A stretch of 64,000 nt of DNA from Paenibacillus catalpae (GCF_900112695.1 NZ_FOMT01000006.1:507888-571887); one strand, 5' to 3'. Counted from the stretch's first letter, positions 45,061 to 53,382 are shown. Notes: a model not told the origin generated them from the sequence alone. Numbers and translations are program-made.

Positions 45061-45789
45061 ATGAACCAGGCAGCGCCGGCTAGTAAGCGCAAGATTAAAG
45101 TATTGCTTGCGGACGATCACCAACTTTTCCGCGAAGGGCTTAAACGGATTTTAAACATGGAAGACGATCTTGAAGTAATCGGGGAATGCGGGGACGGCAT
45201 TCAAGTACTCGAGTTTTGCAATCACACGATTCCGGAAATCGTGCTCATGGATATTAACATGCCAATCGAGAACGGTGTTGTAACAACCGAGCGACTGAAA
45301 ACGATTTTCCCTGATGTGAAAGTTATTATTCTATCTATTCACGATGATGAAAGCTACGTATTCGAGACACTCCGCAAAGGGGCTACAGGCTACCTGCTGA
45401 AGGATATGGAAGCAGAGTCTCTGATTAACGCAATCCGTTCCGTTGTGAACGGTCATGCCTATATCCATCCGAAGGTGACAGGCAAGCTGATCAACCAGCT
45501 GCGCCGTATGACTTACCTGGACGAGATGGGCGTTATCTCCGGAGCTGCAGCGGGCATGGAGCCGGGAGTGAAATTTGTAGCGGGCGAAGACAATCCGCTG
45601 ACACGCCGCGAAGCGGAAGTACTGCGTCTTATGGCTGAGGGCAAGAGCAATAAGATGATTGGCGAGTATTTGTTCATTAGCGAAAAAACCGTTAAAAACC
45701 ATGTAAGCAGCATTTTGCAGAAGATGGAGGTTGACGACCGTACGCAAGCGGTTATTCAATCCATCAAATTTGGCTGGGTAACACTGTAG
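45061..45789 (+). CDS. degU: Response regulator DegU
   Basis: 242-aa NarL/LuxR-type regulator. The receiver has the acidic pair in LLADDHQLFREG, the phospho-acceptor Asp64 (VLMDINMP), the Thr/Ser and Lys of the switch (TGYLLKD), then a longer than usual linker (about residues 150-175). The LuxR helix-turn-helix is at the C-terminus (NPLTRREAEVLRLMAEGKSNKMI … KTVKNHVSSILQKM). AAAGGAG lies 11 nt upstream. It receives phosphate from DegS. Confidence 0.96.
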   Translation: MNQAAPASKRKIKVLLADDHQLFREGLKRILNMEDDLEVIGECGDGIQVLEFCNHTIPEIVLMDINMPIENGVVTTERLKTIFPDVKVIILSIHDDESYVFETLRKGATGYLLKDMEAESLINAIRSVVNGHAYIHPKVTGKLINQLRRMTYLDEMGVISGAAAGMEPGVKFVAGEDNPLTRREAEVLRLMAEGKSNKMIGEYLFISEKTVKNHVSSILQKMEVDDRTQAVIQSIKFGWVTL

Positions 45790-45817
45790 CCGGGGGCTAG
45801 CTAGTTTCACACGCAAA

Positions 45818-45990
45818 GTGCGCTCTAAGCGCACAGGAGGCGAGGGGCTCGATCGAAGGCAGACCAAAGCTGCATGCGAGAGGCAGGAACCCGGTGAAGA
45901 GCGGCCCGCCGTCAGGCGACCCGAAGTCAGAGCAGGTCTGGTTACAGGTACATAATAGAGTCCCGTGTCGTAGACGCGGGATTTTTTTGT
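45818..45990 (+). ncRNA. Structured GC-rich RNA-like segment ending in a terminator (cobalamin-riboswitch-like)
   Basis: A hairpin GTGCGC-TCTAA-GCGCAC (45818-45834) is followed by CAGACC (45860-45865), which can pair with GGTCTG (45935-45940). Between them lie GGAACCCGGTGAA, GCGGCCCGCC and CCGAAGTCAG, which resemble the order of conserved blocks in cobalamin riboswitches (GGGAA-CCGGTG, GCGG-CCCGCC, AGTCAG). A strong terminator (TCCCG…CGGGA, then seven T) follows at 45961-45988. No + strand gene begins nearby. The class assignment is tentative. Confidence 0.4.
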
Positions 45991-46020
45991 GTTTTGGTGA
46001 GAGCATGGGAAGCGTGGGAG

Positions 46021-46043
46021 TTAAGGTCCCTGAGGGAGCTTAA
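46021..46043. repeat. Single copy of the 23-bp palindrome
   Basis: Same palindrome as in the two arrays with one changed base in the right arm (GGAGC instead of GGACC), just downstream of the minus-strand nuclease-like gene. Confidence 0.85.
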
Positions 46044-46058
46044 AGGCGTCGGAGTGGC

Positions 46059-46250
46059 CTACGACTGTCGAAGTTGTGAGGTAAGAGTATAAAAACGAAC
46101 TCGGGAGCTGCCGCTGGAGGCTGGGGCAAGGAGCTTCTTTTCAACTAATTCCTTCAAAAGTGATCGAGCAGCTTTATTACCAACTTGGAGCAACGTTTTA
46201 ACCTCTTTCGGAGAAATCTTGCTGCAGCGTAAGGTTAGTCTCGGGAGCAA
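46059..46250 (-). pseudogene. Out-of-frame winged-helix C-terminus of the DUF559-like gene
   Basis: 63 residues in the +1 frame relative to the gene at 46198-46674. ISPKEVKTLLQVGNKAARSLLKELVEKKLLAPA reads as a winged-helix DNA-binding unit. It overlaps the end of the upstream frame by 53 nt and has no ribosome-binding site of its own. It is most simply the original C-terminus, separated by a 1-nt indel or read by frameshifting. Confidence 0.55.
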
Positions 46251-46674
46251 GACTGAAGAGTTTGCCGAACAGCTGCTGGATGAATTGCTGGCATTGGCGT
46301 GGTTTGTTTTTCACATCGTCGTAGGAGAAACGGATAACCGTCCAGCCGTCCAGGATGAAATGATTTTGTCGCATAAGGTTGTCAGCAAATTGTCTGCGGT
46401 CGGTGTCCCGGTGATGCGGGCCGTAGCCGTCGATTTCGATACAGATTTTGTAGGGCTTACGAAGATAGGCATAGTCCAGAAAACGCGGGCCGTCTTTGTA
46501 ATCATTGACTTCAAATTCAGCATGCAGATGTTCCAAGTGTCCGATTGCTGGCCACCAGACCTTTTTCAGAAAAATATCCTCGGCATGCCGCTCCTCCTCG
46601 AGCCTTCGTTTGCGTTCTCCTCCACTGGATGCAAATTGGGAAGTTAACCATTGATCATATTGAGCTTCCAGCAT
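46198..46674 (-). CDS. DUF559-like (Vsr/REase-fold) nuclease domain protein, probably frameshifted
   Basis: 158 aa. The middle and C-terminal part resembles the DUF559/very-short-patch-repair endonuclease fold: AEFEVNDYKDGPRFLDYAYL (acidic catalytic region), KICIEIDGYGPHHRD (E-x-D core), then RQNHFILDGWTVIRFSYDDV. The ATG is preceded on its strand by AAGGAGGGA. The frame stops at DFSERG while a winged-helix segment continues in the next frame, so the gene looks disrupted. It is the only clear minus-strand gene in the window. Role unknown; the family includes DNA-cutting and repair proteins. Confidence 0.7.
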   Translation of the reverse strand: MLEAQYDQWLTSQFASSGGERKRRLEEERHAEDIFLKKVWWPAIGHLEHLHAEFEVNDYKDGPRFLDYAYLRKPYKICIEIDGYGPHHRDTDRRQFADNLMRQNHFILDGWTVIRFSYDDVKNKPRQCQQFIQQLFGKLFSLAPETNLTLQQDFSERG

Positions 46675-46688
46675 TCGAGATCCCTCCT

Positions 46689-46749
46689 TAGCAAAATAAA
46701 AAGCACACTACTCTCTCCCGTTAGAAAACGGAAATAGAGCGGTGTGCTT
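46689..46749 (-). terminator. Terminator-like hairpin in the leader of the DUF559-like gene
   Basis: Read on the minus strand: AAGCACACC … GTGTGCTT with inner pairing (CCGTT/AACGG), then TTTATTTTGC, directly before the ribosome-binding site. No minus-strand gene lies upstream for it to terminate. The outer stem is identical to that of the hairpin before comFA. Confidence 0.65.
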
Positions 46750-46887
46750 CACGCGCCAAATATATTTGTATTTATTTTACATCAGGCTAATTGGCATGTC
46801 GATCGCATATTTTGTCTGTCTTGTCCTTGTGTCCGTAACCACTAGGCGCATAACGGCATATATTGTCACAAAGAGGAGGTGGCCGAC

Positions 46888-47331
46888 CTGATTACGATTT
46901 TACTCCTTGTGATAGGCTGTTATGCTTTGGCCGCCGCATCGGTGCATGTGGCTTATAGGCTTAGGAGAAACAAGGCGCGTGAAAGCAAGCATTATGTTCT
47001 TGTCGCCCATGACCAGCATATGAAGATGGAGATGTTTCTTCGCCAGTTTTCTTCGTATTCGCGCAGAATGGGGACGGATGTCCAGCTTACGGTTGTAGAT
47101 AGTCACTCGGCTGACGAGACTGCTCAGATTGTAGACCGACTCCGGAAAGAGAACGGGAATATTACGGTTTTTGCGGATGAAGGTTTAAAAGATCGTAAGC
47201 GCTCACATCGAGACGATTCTTCCGCAGGTCTCATATGGATGCTTACAAACGAAGGAATTGTGAGTAAGCCGGACCAGGCTATTCTTGTGGATTTGCAGAA
47301 TCCTTCGGATTTGTCGAAAATGCCGTTTTGA
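46888..47331 (+). CDS. Membrane-anchored protein with a short GT-A-like domain
   Basis: About 147-150 aa. The start is unclear: GTG 46879 overlaps the GAGGAGG, while CTG 46888 is better spaced. One N-terminal TM helix is followed by a domain whose pattern (HYVLVAHDQ … LTVVDSHSADETAQIVDRLRKENGNITVFADEG) resembles the beginning of family-2 glycosyltransferases (the D-x-S-x-D-E-T-A-x-I-V motif), but it ends before a catalytic C-terminal half. It is therefore a truncated or repurposed fold. Conserved function unknown. It sits between two hairpins with the same stem sequence. Confidence 0.65.
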   Translation: MITILLLVIGCYALAAASVHVAYRLRRNKARESKHYVLVAHDQHMKMEMFLRQFSSYSRRMGTDVQLTVVDSHSADETAQIVDRLRKENGNITVFADEGLKDRKRSHRDDSSAGLIWMLTNEGIVSKPDQAILVDLQNPSDLSKMPF

Positions 47332-47364
47332 GCTATAATGGGACCTAATTGAAAGTACGGAGTG

Positions 47365-47412
47365 AAGCACACCCCGATGATGCGATTCGCGTCATTGAGG
47401 TGTGCTTTTTTG
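47365..47412 (+). terminator. Terminator between the GT-A-like gene and comFA
   Basis: AAGCACACC and GGTGTGCTT with inner ATGATGCG/CGCGTCAT pairing, then TTTTT. It lies 33 nt after the upstream stop and just before the comFA ribosome-binding site, so it may end the first gene, attenuate comFA, or both. Confidence 0.85.
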
Positions 47413-47433
47413 CGTGTGCAGGGAGGGGTGTGG

Positions 47434-49419
47434 GTGAAGGCTTATGTATATCTAGTATGTATTGGAGGGGCGTGGTCTGCTCAGATGACGATTGCACCAG
47501 AGGTGGACCGGCTGTTTTGGATGGAGGATGGGCTTGCGGAGGCAGCTAGGGTGGTGGATGGCCGGCAAAGTGGAAGGAAGAGTAGGGAGAAGCTACGGAG
47601 TAAAGCCGTGGAGCTGAGGTTAAAAGGGGAGCGGGTGGAGGAAGGCCTGCTGTCGGAGGAAGCCTTGCCTTTAGGCGATGCGATTCGGTGCGTGGAATTG
47701 TGGCAAGGTGCCGGAGCTGCCCGGGGTGAGGCGGGCAAAGCTTGCGGGCCGCTGGCTTCGCTTGCGGCCTGTGTGGAGCAGGCGCGCCGCGAAGCGTCTG
47801 GCGCGCTTGTGGGGCCGGGCGGGCAGGCTGCAGGCGATGCCAGCCTGCCCGCCCGGCAGTGGGCGCGAGCCGCCGCTGAAGCGGGCGGCTCTAGCCCGGG
47901 CTCCGCGCGCGCGGCTGCTCGCGCGCGGGAGGCCATGGCGGCCGCTGCGCAGCGGGCCGCCGCGGCCTTGCAGGGCCGTGCGCTGCTTCGCAGCGAAGCG
48001 CACGCCCTGCTTGAGGGCGCCGCCGCCGATATTGGCGGCGCACTGCAATTAGCGCAGCTGCTAGGCTGGCTGCGCCTCACTGGCGCTGTCGCCGCCGGGA
48101 ACGGCCGGCGGCGGCGCGAGTGCCGCTGCAGGCGATGCGGCAGCGGCGAAGCGCACATGCACCGCACGGCTTGCGCGGCGTGCGGGCGCATGTGCGCCTA
48201 TTGCTCGGCATGCCTCACCATGGGGCGCAGCCGCGAATGCGAGCTGCTGGTGCTTGGCATGCCTGCACCGCCATTACCGGCCGATTCTATTCCGGCCGAC
48301 TTGCACAAATGGCAGCTCAGCCCCGCGCAAGCTGCCGCCACCGGATCGGCGCTTCGATTCATCGAAGCGCCGCACCAGTCACAGCAGAGCAAAGAATTCC
48401 TCCTCTGGGCCGTCACCGGCGCCGGCAAGACGGAAATGATCTTTCCGCTTGTCGAGTCGGTCCTTATCCGGGGCGGCAGAGCCTTAATTGCAACACCTAG
48501 AAGGGATGTTGTTATCGAGCTTGACCCGCGCATTCGGCGTGCTTTTCCCGACGCAAGGGTGGTCACCTTATATGGCGGCAGCGAGCAGCGCTGGGAAGCG
48601 GGCGATATAACGTTAGCAACCACGCATCAGCTGATGCGGTTCTATCTAGCTTTTGATCTGGTGATTATCGACGAGCTTGATGCGTTTCCCTACCATGGAG
48701 ATCCGATCTTGCATTTTGCGGCAGACAAAAGCCGCGCGCCTCATGCGCCAAAGCTGCTGCTGTCTGCTACGCCGCCAACTGAGCTTCAACGTAGAGCGAG
48801 GAGTGGTCAATTGCCCCATGCGAGAGTACCTGTCCGTTATCATCGTCATCCGCTGCCTGTGCCCCAGCTGATACGTACACCGTCCGTTGCCAAGCTGCTT
48901 CAGGCCAAAAGTCTGCCGAGAGCACTGCTTGCCGCTTTGAATCACTCTCTGGCTAGAGGCGCCCAGCTATTCTTATTTGTCCAGCGGATCTCACAGGTTG
49001 AACCGATGGCCAAGCTTCTGCGGACAGTACTCAAACAGTCAGCTGTCGAAGGGACCTCGTCCCAAGATCCGCTTAGAGCGGATAAAGTAAGCAGATTCCG
49101 CAAGGGCCAGATCCGGGTTCTCGTAACCACGACTATTCTGGAGCGGGGAGTGACGATTCCGCGCAGTGATGTTTATATTCTCGATGCGGACGGACGATTG
49201 TTTGACGAGGCATCACTCGTACAAATGGCAGGAAGGGCCGGGCGTTCGGGAGATGATCCGAATGGCTTCGTCTATTTTTGCGGAAGGGAGCGCTCCCGGT
49301 CCCAAATCTCAGCTGTCCGCCATATTCGCGGAATGAACCGGATAGCCGGAAAGCAAGGATACTTAATCCAAGAAGGAACAGCCACGCGTACCTTTTGGAG
49401 CCGCTTGTTAAAGCGGTGA
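47434..49419 (+). CDS. comFA: Competence helicase ComFA
   Basis: 661 aa from GTG 47434 (GGGAGG at 47421-47426); the open frame runs through the terminator upstream but is not expected to be translated there. DEAD-type helicase thought to help draw transforming DNA into the cytoplasm. A four-Cys zinc region (CRCRRC … CAACGRMCAYC) precedes Walker A TGAGKTE, DELD (motif II), LLSATPP (III), a C-terminal helicase domain and QMAGRAGRSGDDP (VI). The about 270-residue N-terminal part is Ala/Gly/Arg-rich, extremely GC-rich and much longer than in B. subtilis ComFA (463 aa overall). comFC follows; comFB is absent. Confidence 0.93.
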   Translation: MKAYVYLVCIGGAWSAQMTIAPEVDRLFWMEDGLAEAARVVDGRQSGRKSREKLRSKAVELRLKGERVEEGLLSEEALPLGDAIRCVELWQGAGAARGEAGKACGPLASLAACVEQARREASGALVGPGGQAAGDASLPARQWARAAAEAGGSSPGSARAAARAREAMAAAAQRAAAALQGRALLRSEAHALLEGAAADIGGALQLAQLLGWLRLTGAVAAGNGRRRRECRCRRCGSGEAHMHRTACAACGRMCAYCSACLTMGRSRECELLVLGMPAPPLPADSIPADLHKWQLSPAQAAATGSALRFIEAPHQSQQSKEFLLWAVTGAGKTEMIFPLVESVLIRGGRALIATPRRDVVIELDPRIRRAFPDARVVTLYGGSEQRWEAGDITLATTHQLMRFYLAFDLVIIDELDAFPYHGDPILHFAADKSRAPHAPKLLLSATPPTELQRRARSGQLPHARVPVRYHRHPLPVPQLIRTPSVAKLLQAKSLPRALLAALNHSLARGAQLFLFVQRISQVEPMAKLLRTVLKQSAVEGTSSQDPLRADKVSRFRKGQIRVLVTTTILERGVTIPRSDVYILDADGRLFDEASLVQMAGRAGRSGDDPNGFVYFCGRERSRSQISAVRHIRGMNRIAGKQGYLIQEGTATRTFWSRLLKR

Positions 49420-49479
49420 GGCATAATCCATATCATCCATACGCACGAAGCTCCACTCAAAAAAAGAAGGAGGTCTACC

Positions 49480-50376
49480 ATGCTCCAGCTGCTCCGACAG
49501 CTTTTTCAGCGCTCGACACATGACATCCAGCAGGCTTTGCAGTGGCTGAACACAAGTTCATCCGAATGTCCCTTCTGCGGAAAAGGATTAAGCAAAACTC
49601 TCCTATCTCCGTCATTTCTCAAATCAGGAGGACTCCAAGCCTATCTCTCCTATCTGCCGTCCTCCTTCATTCAATCGGTTTGCTCTTCCTGCCAGGCAGC
49701 AATACCATGGCTAACACCAATAAAATGCCGGATTTGCGGGAGAGGAATCACCTGTACCGACTGTGTCCGCCGGACGGATGCCCGATTTATAGCAAATCGG
49801 AGCGCGGTTCAGTACAGCAGCGAGATGAGAGAATGGCTTGCCCAATACAAGTATCGCGGCAATGAGAGGCTGGAGCATATGCTTGCCCAGATGATGCTCC
49901 CTGCTTTTGCAGCTATTACGAAGGAAGCAGCCTTTCGCACACAACCCTCTTCTCCCGATGAAGTCAGCAGCTCATCCTCCTTCTGGGATGCCATTACCTT
50001 TGTGCCGGTCAGCTCGGAGCGGGCAGAGGAGAGGGGCTTTAATCAGGCGGAGCGTTTTGCTTCGATACTTTCCGGATACCATCATATTCCGCTCTATGAT
50101 CTGCTCATCCGGCAGCGTCATACGGAGAAGCAAAGCTTTAAGACCCGATCCGAACGTATGAAGGATACGAGGCGCTTATTTCAAGCGAAGCCGGAGACAA
50201 TGGGCCTTTTGCATACATCACTTTCAAACTCTTTAGCACCCTCCCGTCCTATCCGTCTTCTGCTCATTGACGACATCTATACCACGGGCAGTACCATTCA
50301 GGCCTGCGCGACTGCGCTGCATGAGCAGGCATCTATTTCTCTCGCTATTTATGCCCTGACATGGGCGAGATCCTAG
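49480..50376 (+). CDS. comFC: ComFC/GntX family phosphoribosyltransferase-like protein
   Basis: 298 aa. Two zinc-binding Cys pairs in the N-terminal half (CPFCGKG; CSSC; CRICGRGITCTDC), then a phosphoribosyltransferase fold with ERAEERGFNQAERFA, RQRHTEKQSFKTRSER and the PRPP loop LLLIDDIYTTGSTIQAC. In B. subtilis and Helicobacter, ComFC/ComF acts with ComFA in transformation, possibly at single-stranded DNA entry. AAGGAGG lies about 9 nt before the ATG, which is 60 nt after comFA. Confidence 0.93.
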   Translation: MLQLLRQLFQRSTHDIQQALQWLNTSSSECPFCGKGLSKTLLSPSFLKSGGLQAYLSYLPSSFIQSVCSSCQAAIPWLTPIKCRICGRGITCTDCVRRTDARFIANRSAVQYSSEMREWLAQYKYRGNERLEHMLAQMMLPAFAAITKEAAFRTQPSSPDEVSSSSSFWDAITFVPVSSERAEERGFNQAERFASILSGYHHIPLYDLLIRQRHTEKQSFKTRSERMKDTRRLFQAKPETMGLLHTSLSNSLAPSRPIRLLLIDDIYTTGSTIQACATALHEQASISLAIYALTWARS

Positions 50377-50470
50377 CGGATAATATCCTCTGCAAGATTA
50401 CTAGTGAAAAAACTCCCAATATCCGTTAAAATAAACCCTATCTACTCTTGATTGCTGGAATGGGGAAACG

Positions 50471-50890
50471 ATGATGAATTTAGACAATTGTCCTCGGTGC
50501 GGAAAGCTGTTTGCGAAAAATTTTCGTGACGTCTGTCCTGCATGTATTCGGGATATTGATAAAGAATACGAATTGTGCTCCACGTACTTGCGTGAGAATA
50601 AAGGCGCGATCATAACCGAGCTGCACGAGGCAACGGGTGTATCGATCAAACAAATCACGAAGTTTATTAAAGAAGGACGGATTTCGCTCTTAAATGCCCC
50701 GAGTCTTATGTATCCTTGCGAAGTATGTGGTACACTGATTAGGGAAAACAATATCTGCGGCAATTGCCGTGCACGGTTATTGAAGGATACTCAGCGCATG
50801 CACGAGGACGAGGCAAGGAATGCTTCTCATCGTTCGGAAGAGAGAGTATCTTACAAAGGCATTGATAAGTACAAAAACAGGTTAAATTAA
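50471..50890 (+). CDS. yvyF: YvyF/TIGR03826 flagellar operon protein
   Basis: 139 aa (ATG 50471 or 50474; GGGGAAA upstream). Two zinc-ribbon Cys pairs flank a helix-turn-helix-like centre: CPRCGKLF … CPAC at the N-terminus, TELHEATGVSIKQITKFIKEGRIS in the middle, CEVCGTLI … CGNC near the C-terminus. The family lies upstream of flgM in Bacillota; its function is poorly known but it is thought to regulate flagellar gene expression. Confidence 0.9.
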   Translation: MMNLDNCPRCGKLFAKNFRDVCPACIRDIDKEYELCSTYLRENKGAIITELHEATGVSIKQITKFIKEGRISLLNAPSLMYPCEVCGTLIRENNICGNCRARLLKDTQRMHEDEARNASHRSEERVSYKGIDKYKNRLN

Positions 50891-50933
50891 TATTTTGTCC
50901 CATAACTTGGCCTATTCATTTTCAAACTTACTG

Positions 50934-50969
50934 AACCGATAATACTGTTAAAGGTTATCGGTTTTTTTC
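50934..50969 (+). terminator. Terminator between yvyF and flgM
   Basis: AACCGATAA and TTATCGGTT around a 12-nt loop, then seven T. Confidence 0.8.
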
Positions 50970-50997
50970 TATTGTGTAACTAAAGAGGTGATTATCC

Positions 50998-51270
50998 ATG
51001 AAGATAAATGAAACGAATCGGATCGGCGCATACAACTACTACCAGAAGCAGATGGAACAACGGGTTGATGGTGCAAATAAGAAGAAACAGAAGGATGTCG
51101 TAGAGATCTCGGCGGAGGCGAAGGAAATGCTCTCCAATACCCAAGCAAACAGCCCTGAGCGGCAAAAACGCATCGAAGAGCTCAAGCAATCCGTGTCTGC
51201 CGGTACGTATAAGGTTGATGCCGGGAGAATCGCTGACAAGCTGCTTCCATACCTGAAGGGTGATGAGTAG
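50998..51270 (+). CDS. flgM: Anti-sigma factor FlgM
   Basis: 90-aa inhibitor of SigD (FliA). Typical layout: MKINETNRIGAYNYYQKQ at the N-terminus and the sigma-binding C-terminal helix VEISAEAKEML … RIEELKQSVSAGTYKVDAGRIADKLL. Its stop codon abuts the flgN start. It holds back SigD until the hook is complete, so it governs the hag and flaG-fliD promoters seen downstream. Confidence 0.95.
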   Translation: MKINETNRIGAYNYYQKQMEQRVDGANKKKQKDVVEISAEAKEMLSNTQANSPERQKRIEELKQSVSAGTYKVDAGRIADKLLPYLKGDE

Positions 51271-51774
51271 ATGAACGAACATATCCGTCAGATTTTACTT
51301 ACTTTGCAGGAGCTGCTGGATGCTCATCGTGAGCTTATCCAGCATGCCAATGAGAAGACGGAAGCCATCCGAACGGAAAATGTTGAAGCGGTATCGCTCA
51401 TTACGAGTCGCGAGAGAAAAAGCGTGCAGCGTATTGTCGATCTGGAGCAAACCCGTCTCCTTCAAGTAGGAAGGTATACGGTTGAACAAGGGCTGCGCAA
51501 TATGCGTTCTCTAAAGATGGAGAAACTCATTCAGATGGTCTACCATGCCGAACAGAAGCTGGAACTTCAGCAAATGTGGCGGGAGCTGTCTGCCGCGATT
51601 AAGACACTGCAGGATGTGAATACATTTAATCAGCAGCTGATTCGAATGAATCTGGATTACTTGCAATTCACCCAGGATCTGCTCCTTGGCGCGCCGGAGG
51701 ACGAGGTTACTTATCATCGCGCCGTACAAGGGATGAACGTGCAGCGTGCTAGTCGCTATAATCTCAAGACTTAA
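51271..51774 (+). CDS. flgN: Flagellar chaperone FlgN
   Basis: 167-aa, almost all-helical protein (heptad-like Leu and Gln pattern) starting one base after flgM, in the position of B. subtilis yvyG. It is the export chaperone of the hook-filament junction proteins FlgK and FlgL, which follow. GGTGATGAG before the start indicates coupling to flgM translation. Confidence 0.9.
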   Translation: MNEHIRQILLTLQELLDAHRELIQHANEKTEAIRTENVEAVSLITSRERKSVQRIVDLEQTRLLQVGRYTVEQGLRNMRSLKMEKLIQMVYHAEQKLELQQMWRELSAAIKTLQDVNTFNQQLIRMNLDYLQFTQDLLLGAPEDEVTYHRAVQGMNVQRASRYNLKT

Positions 51775-51795
51775 GCATAGAGAGGACAAGATACG

Positions 51796-53352
51796 ATGGC
51801 ATCTACATTTCATGGTCTGGAGACCGCGAAACGAAGCATCTTCACCACTCAGACCGCGCTGAATACGACAGGTCATAATATCTCGAATGCGAATACAGTA
51901 GGCTATTCCCGGCAGCGGGTTAACTTCACTGCAGCTCGTCCAATTGAAGCCTATGGCTATTCTCACTCCACAGCTGCAGGACAACTTGGTACTGGCGTGG
52001 AAGCGAGCTCAATTACCCGGGTGAGGGACAAGTTTTTGGACAGCCAGTTTCATAGTGAATACAAGTGGCTCGGCAATTATACCGTCCAGGCAGATACGCT
52101 TGAGAAGTTGGAAACCATCGTAAATGAGCCAAGTGACACGGGCCTGCAGACGGTAATCTCGAATTTTTGGAATAGTTGGTCGGATATAAGTAAAACACCA
52201 GAAAGCTCGGATGGCCGGGCTGTACTTGTTGAACAGACGAAGGCCATGATGGATGCTTTTAACTATACATACAAACAGCTTACTGATTTGAAAACGGATT
52301 TGTCGGAAAATGCTCAAATTAACCTTGATAACCTCAAGTCGATCTCGGGCACAATCGCCAACTTGAACGGACAAATCCAGCGTATTGAAGGAATCGGCGA
52401 TGATGCTAATGACCTGCGGGATCAAAGGGATGCTCTGGTAGATGAACTATCCGGTCTCGCTAATATCAAGGTGTCTGATTTATCCGACGGTTATACGATT
52501 ACAATGGGCAATGTGACCTTGGTTGTGGGTAAGACTGCGGAAGGATCACAAGGATTGACTTTAGATGATATGGCAAGTGCGATAGAGAACGGTGATTTAA
52601 GTAACGGCGCTATCTACGGTACTATTCAGTCGCGTGACAAATATGTACAAGGTTATATAGAGCAGCTGGATCAAATGGCTAACACAATCGCAAATGGCGA
52701 TATTGAGGTCACAATTCCTAAAGGTTCGGTATTGCCCGAAGGTACGGTGCTTAACGGTGTAACCTACACAGGGGCTAACCGCACGCTGACGGAGGATCTG
52801 AAAGTTACCGTTCAAGGCTTGAACGGCCTGCATCAGCTGGGCTATACGATGAACGGGGAGCAAGGTGAACCGCTGTTCACGGATGCTGACGGCAATATCG
52901 ATAATTTAACCGCAGCTAATATCCAATTGAATCCGAAGATAGCAGCTGACCCTACATTGCTAGCAACTTCCATGAAAGTGACTCTTAACGCAGATGGAAC
53001 GGAATCAGTTGTATCAGGCAACAATTCAATGGCAGTTCTGATGTCCCAGGCTCGCGATACAAAATTTGCTTTTGACGGTACAGACAATAACACAATCAAT
53101 GGATTCCTTCGCTCTGTTGTTGGCCAATTAGGTGTGCAGTCCAAGGAAACGCAACGTTTGCAGTCGAATCAAAAAACGATTGTTGAGCAGGTAGATTCAC
53201 GCCGGATGTCTGTCAGCGGGGTATCGCTTGATGAAGAAATGTCTGATCTCGTGAAGTTCCAGCATGCGTACAATGCATCTGCACGTGTGATGACCGTTAT
53301 CGACGAAACGCTTGATCGTATCATCAACAGCATGGGCCGTGTCGGCCTGTAA
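51796..53352 (+). CDS. flgK: Flagellar hook-associated protein FlgK (HAP1)
   Basis: 518-aa junction protein between hook and filament. N-terminal TFHGLETAKRSIFTTQTALNTTGHNISNANTVGYSRQRV and C-terminal SVSGVSLDEEMSDLVKFQHAYNASARVMTVIDETLDRII are the D0/D1 helices of HAP1. The variable middle includes a beta-rich insert around residues 300-440. Ribosome-binding site AGAGAGGA before the ATG. Confidence 0.96.
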   Translation: MASTFHGLETAKRSIFTTQTALNTTGHNISNANTVGYSRQRVNFTAARPIEAYGYSHSTAAGQLGTGVEASSITRVRDKFLDSQFHSEYKWLGNYTVQADTLEKLETIVNEPSDTGLQTVISNFWNSWSDISKTPESSDGRAVLVEQTKAMMDAFNYTYKQLTDLKTDLSENAQINLDNLKSISGTIANLNGQIQRIEGIGDDANDLRDQRDALVDELSGLANIKVSDLSDGYTITMGNVTLVVGKTAEGSQGLTLDDMASAIENGDLSNGAIYGTIQSRDKYVQGYIEQLDQMANTIANGDIEVTIPKGSVLPEGTVLNGVTYTGANRTLTEDLKVTVQGLNGLHQLGYTMNGEQGEPLFTDADGNIDNLTAANIQLNPKIAADPTLLATSMKVTLNADGTESVVSGNNSMAVLMSQARDTKFAFDGTDNNTINGFLRSVVGQLGVQSKETQRLQSNQKTIVEQVDSRRMSVSGVSLDEEMSDLVKFQHAYNASARVMTVIDETLDRIINSMGRVGL

Positions 53353-53382
53353 TCTAATAGATAGAGCCGGAGGTGCAGCCAC

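Noticed and set aside
45797..46006. 69-codon minus-strand frame after degU
   Set aside because: Overlaps the structured RNA-like region and terminator; no ribosome-binding site or family.
47362..47433. Upstream extension of ComFA
   Set aside because: It would be read through the terminator stem at 47365-47412; GTG 47434 has a good ribosome-binding site.
50930..50945. ACCGATAA as a SigD promoter for flgM
   Set aside because: No TAAA at the right distance, and the sequence is one arm of a clear terminator stem.
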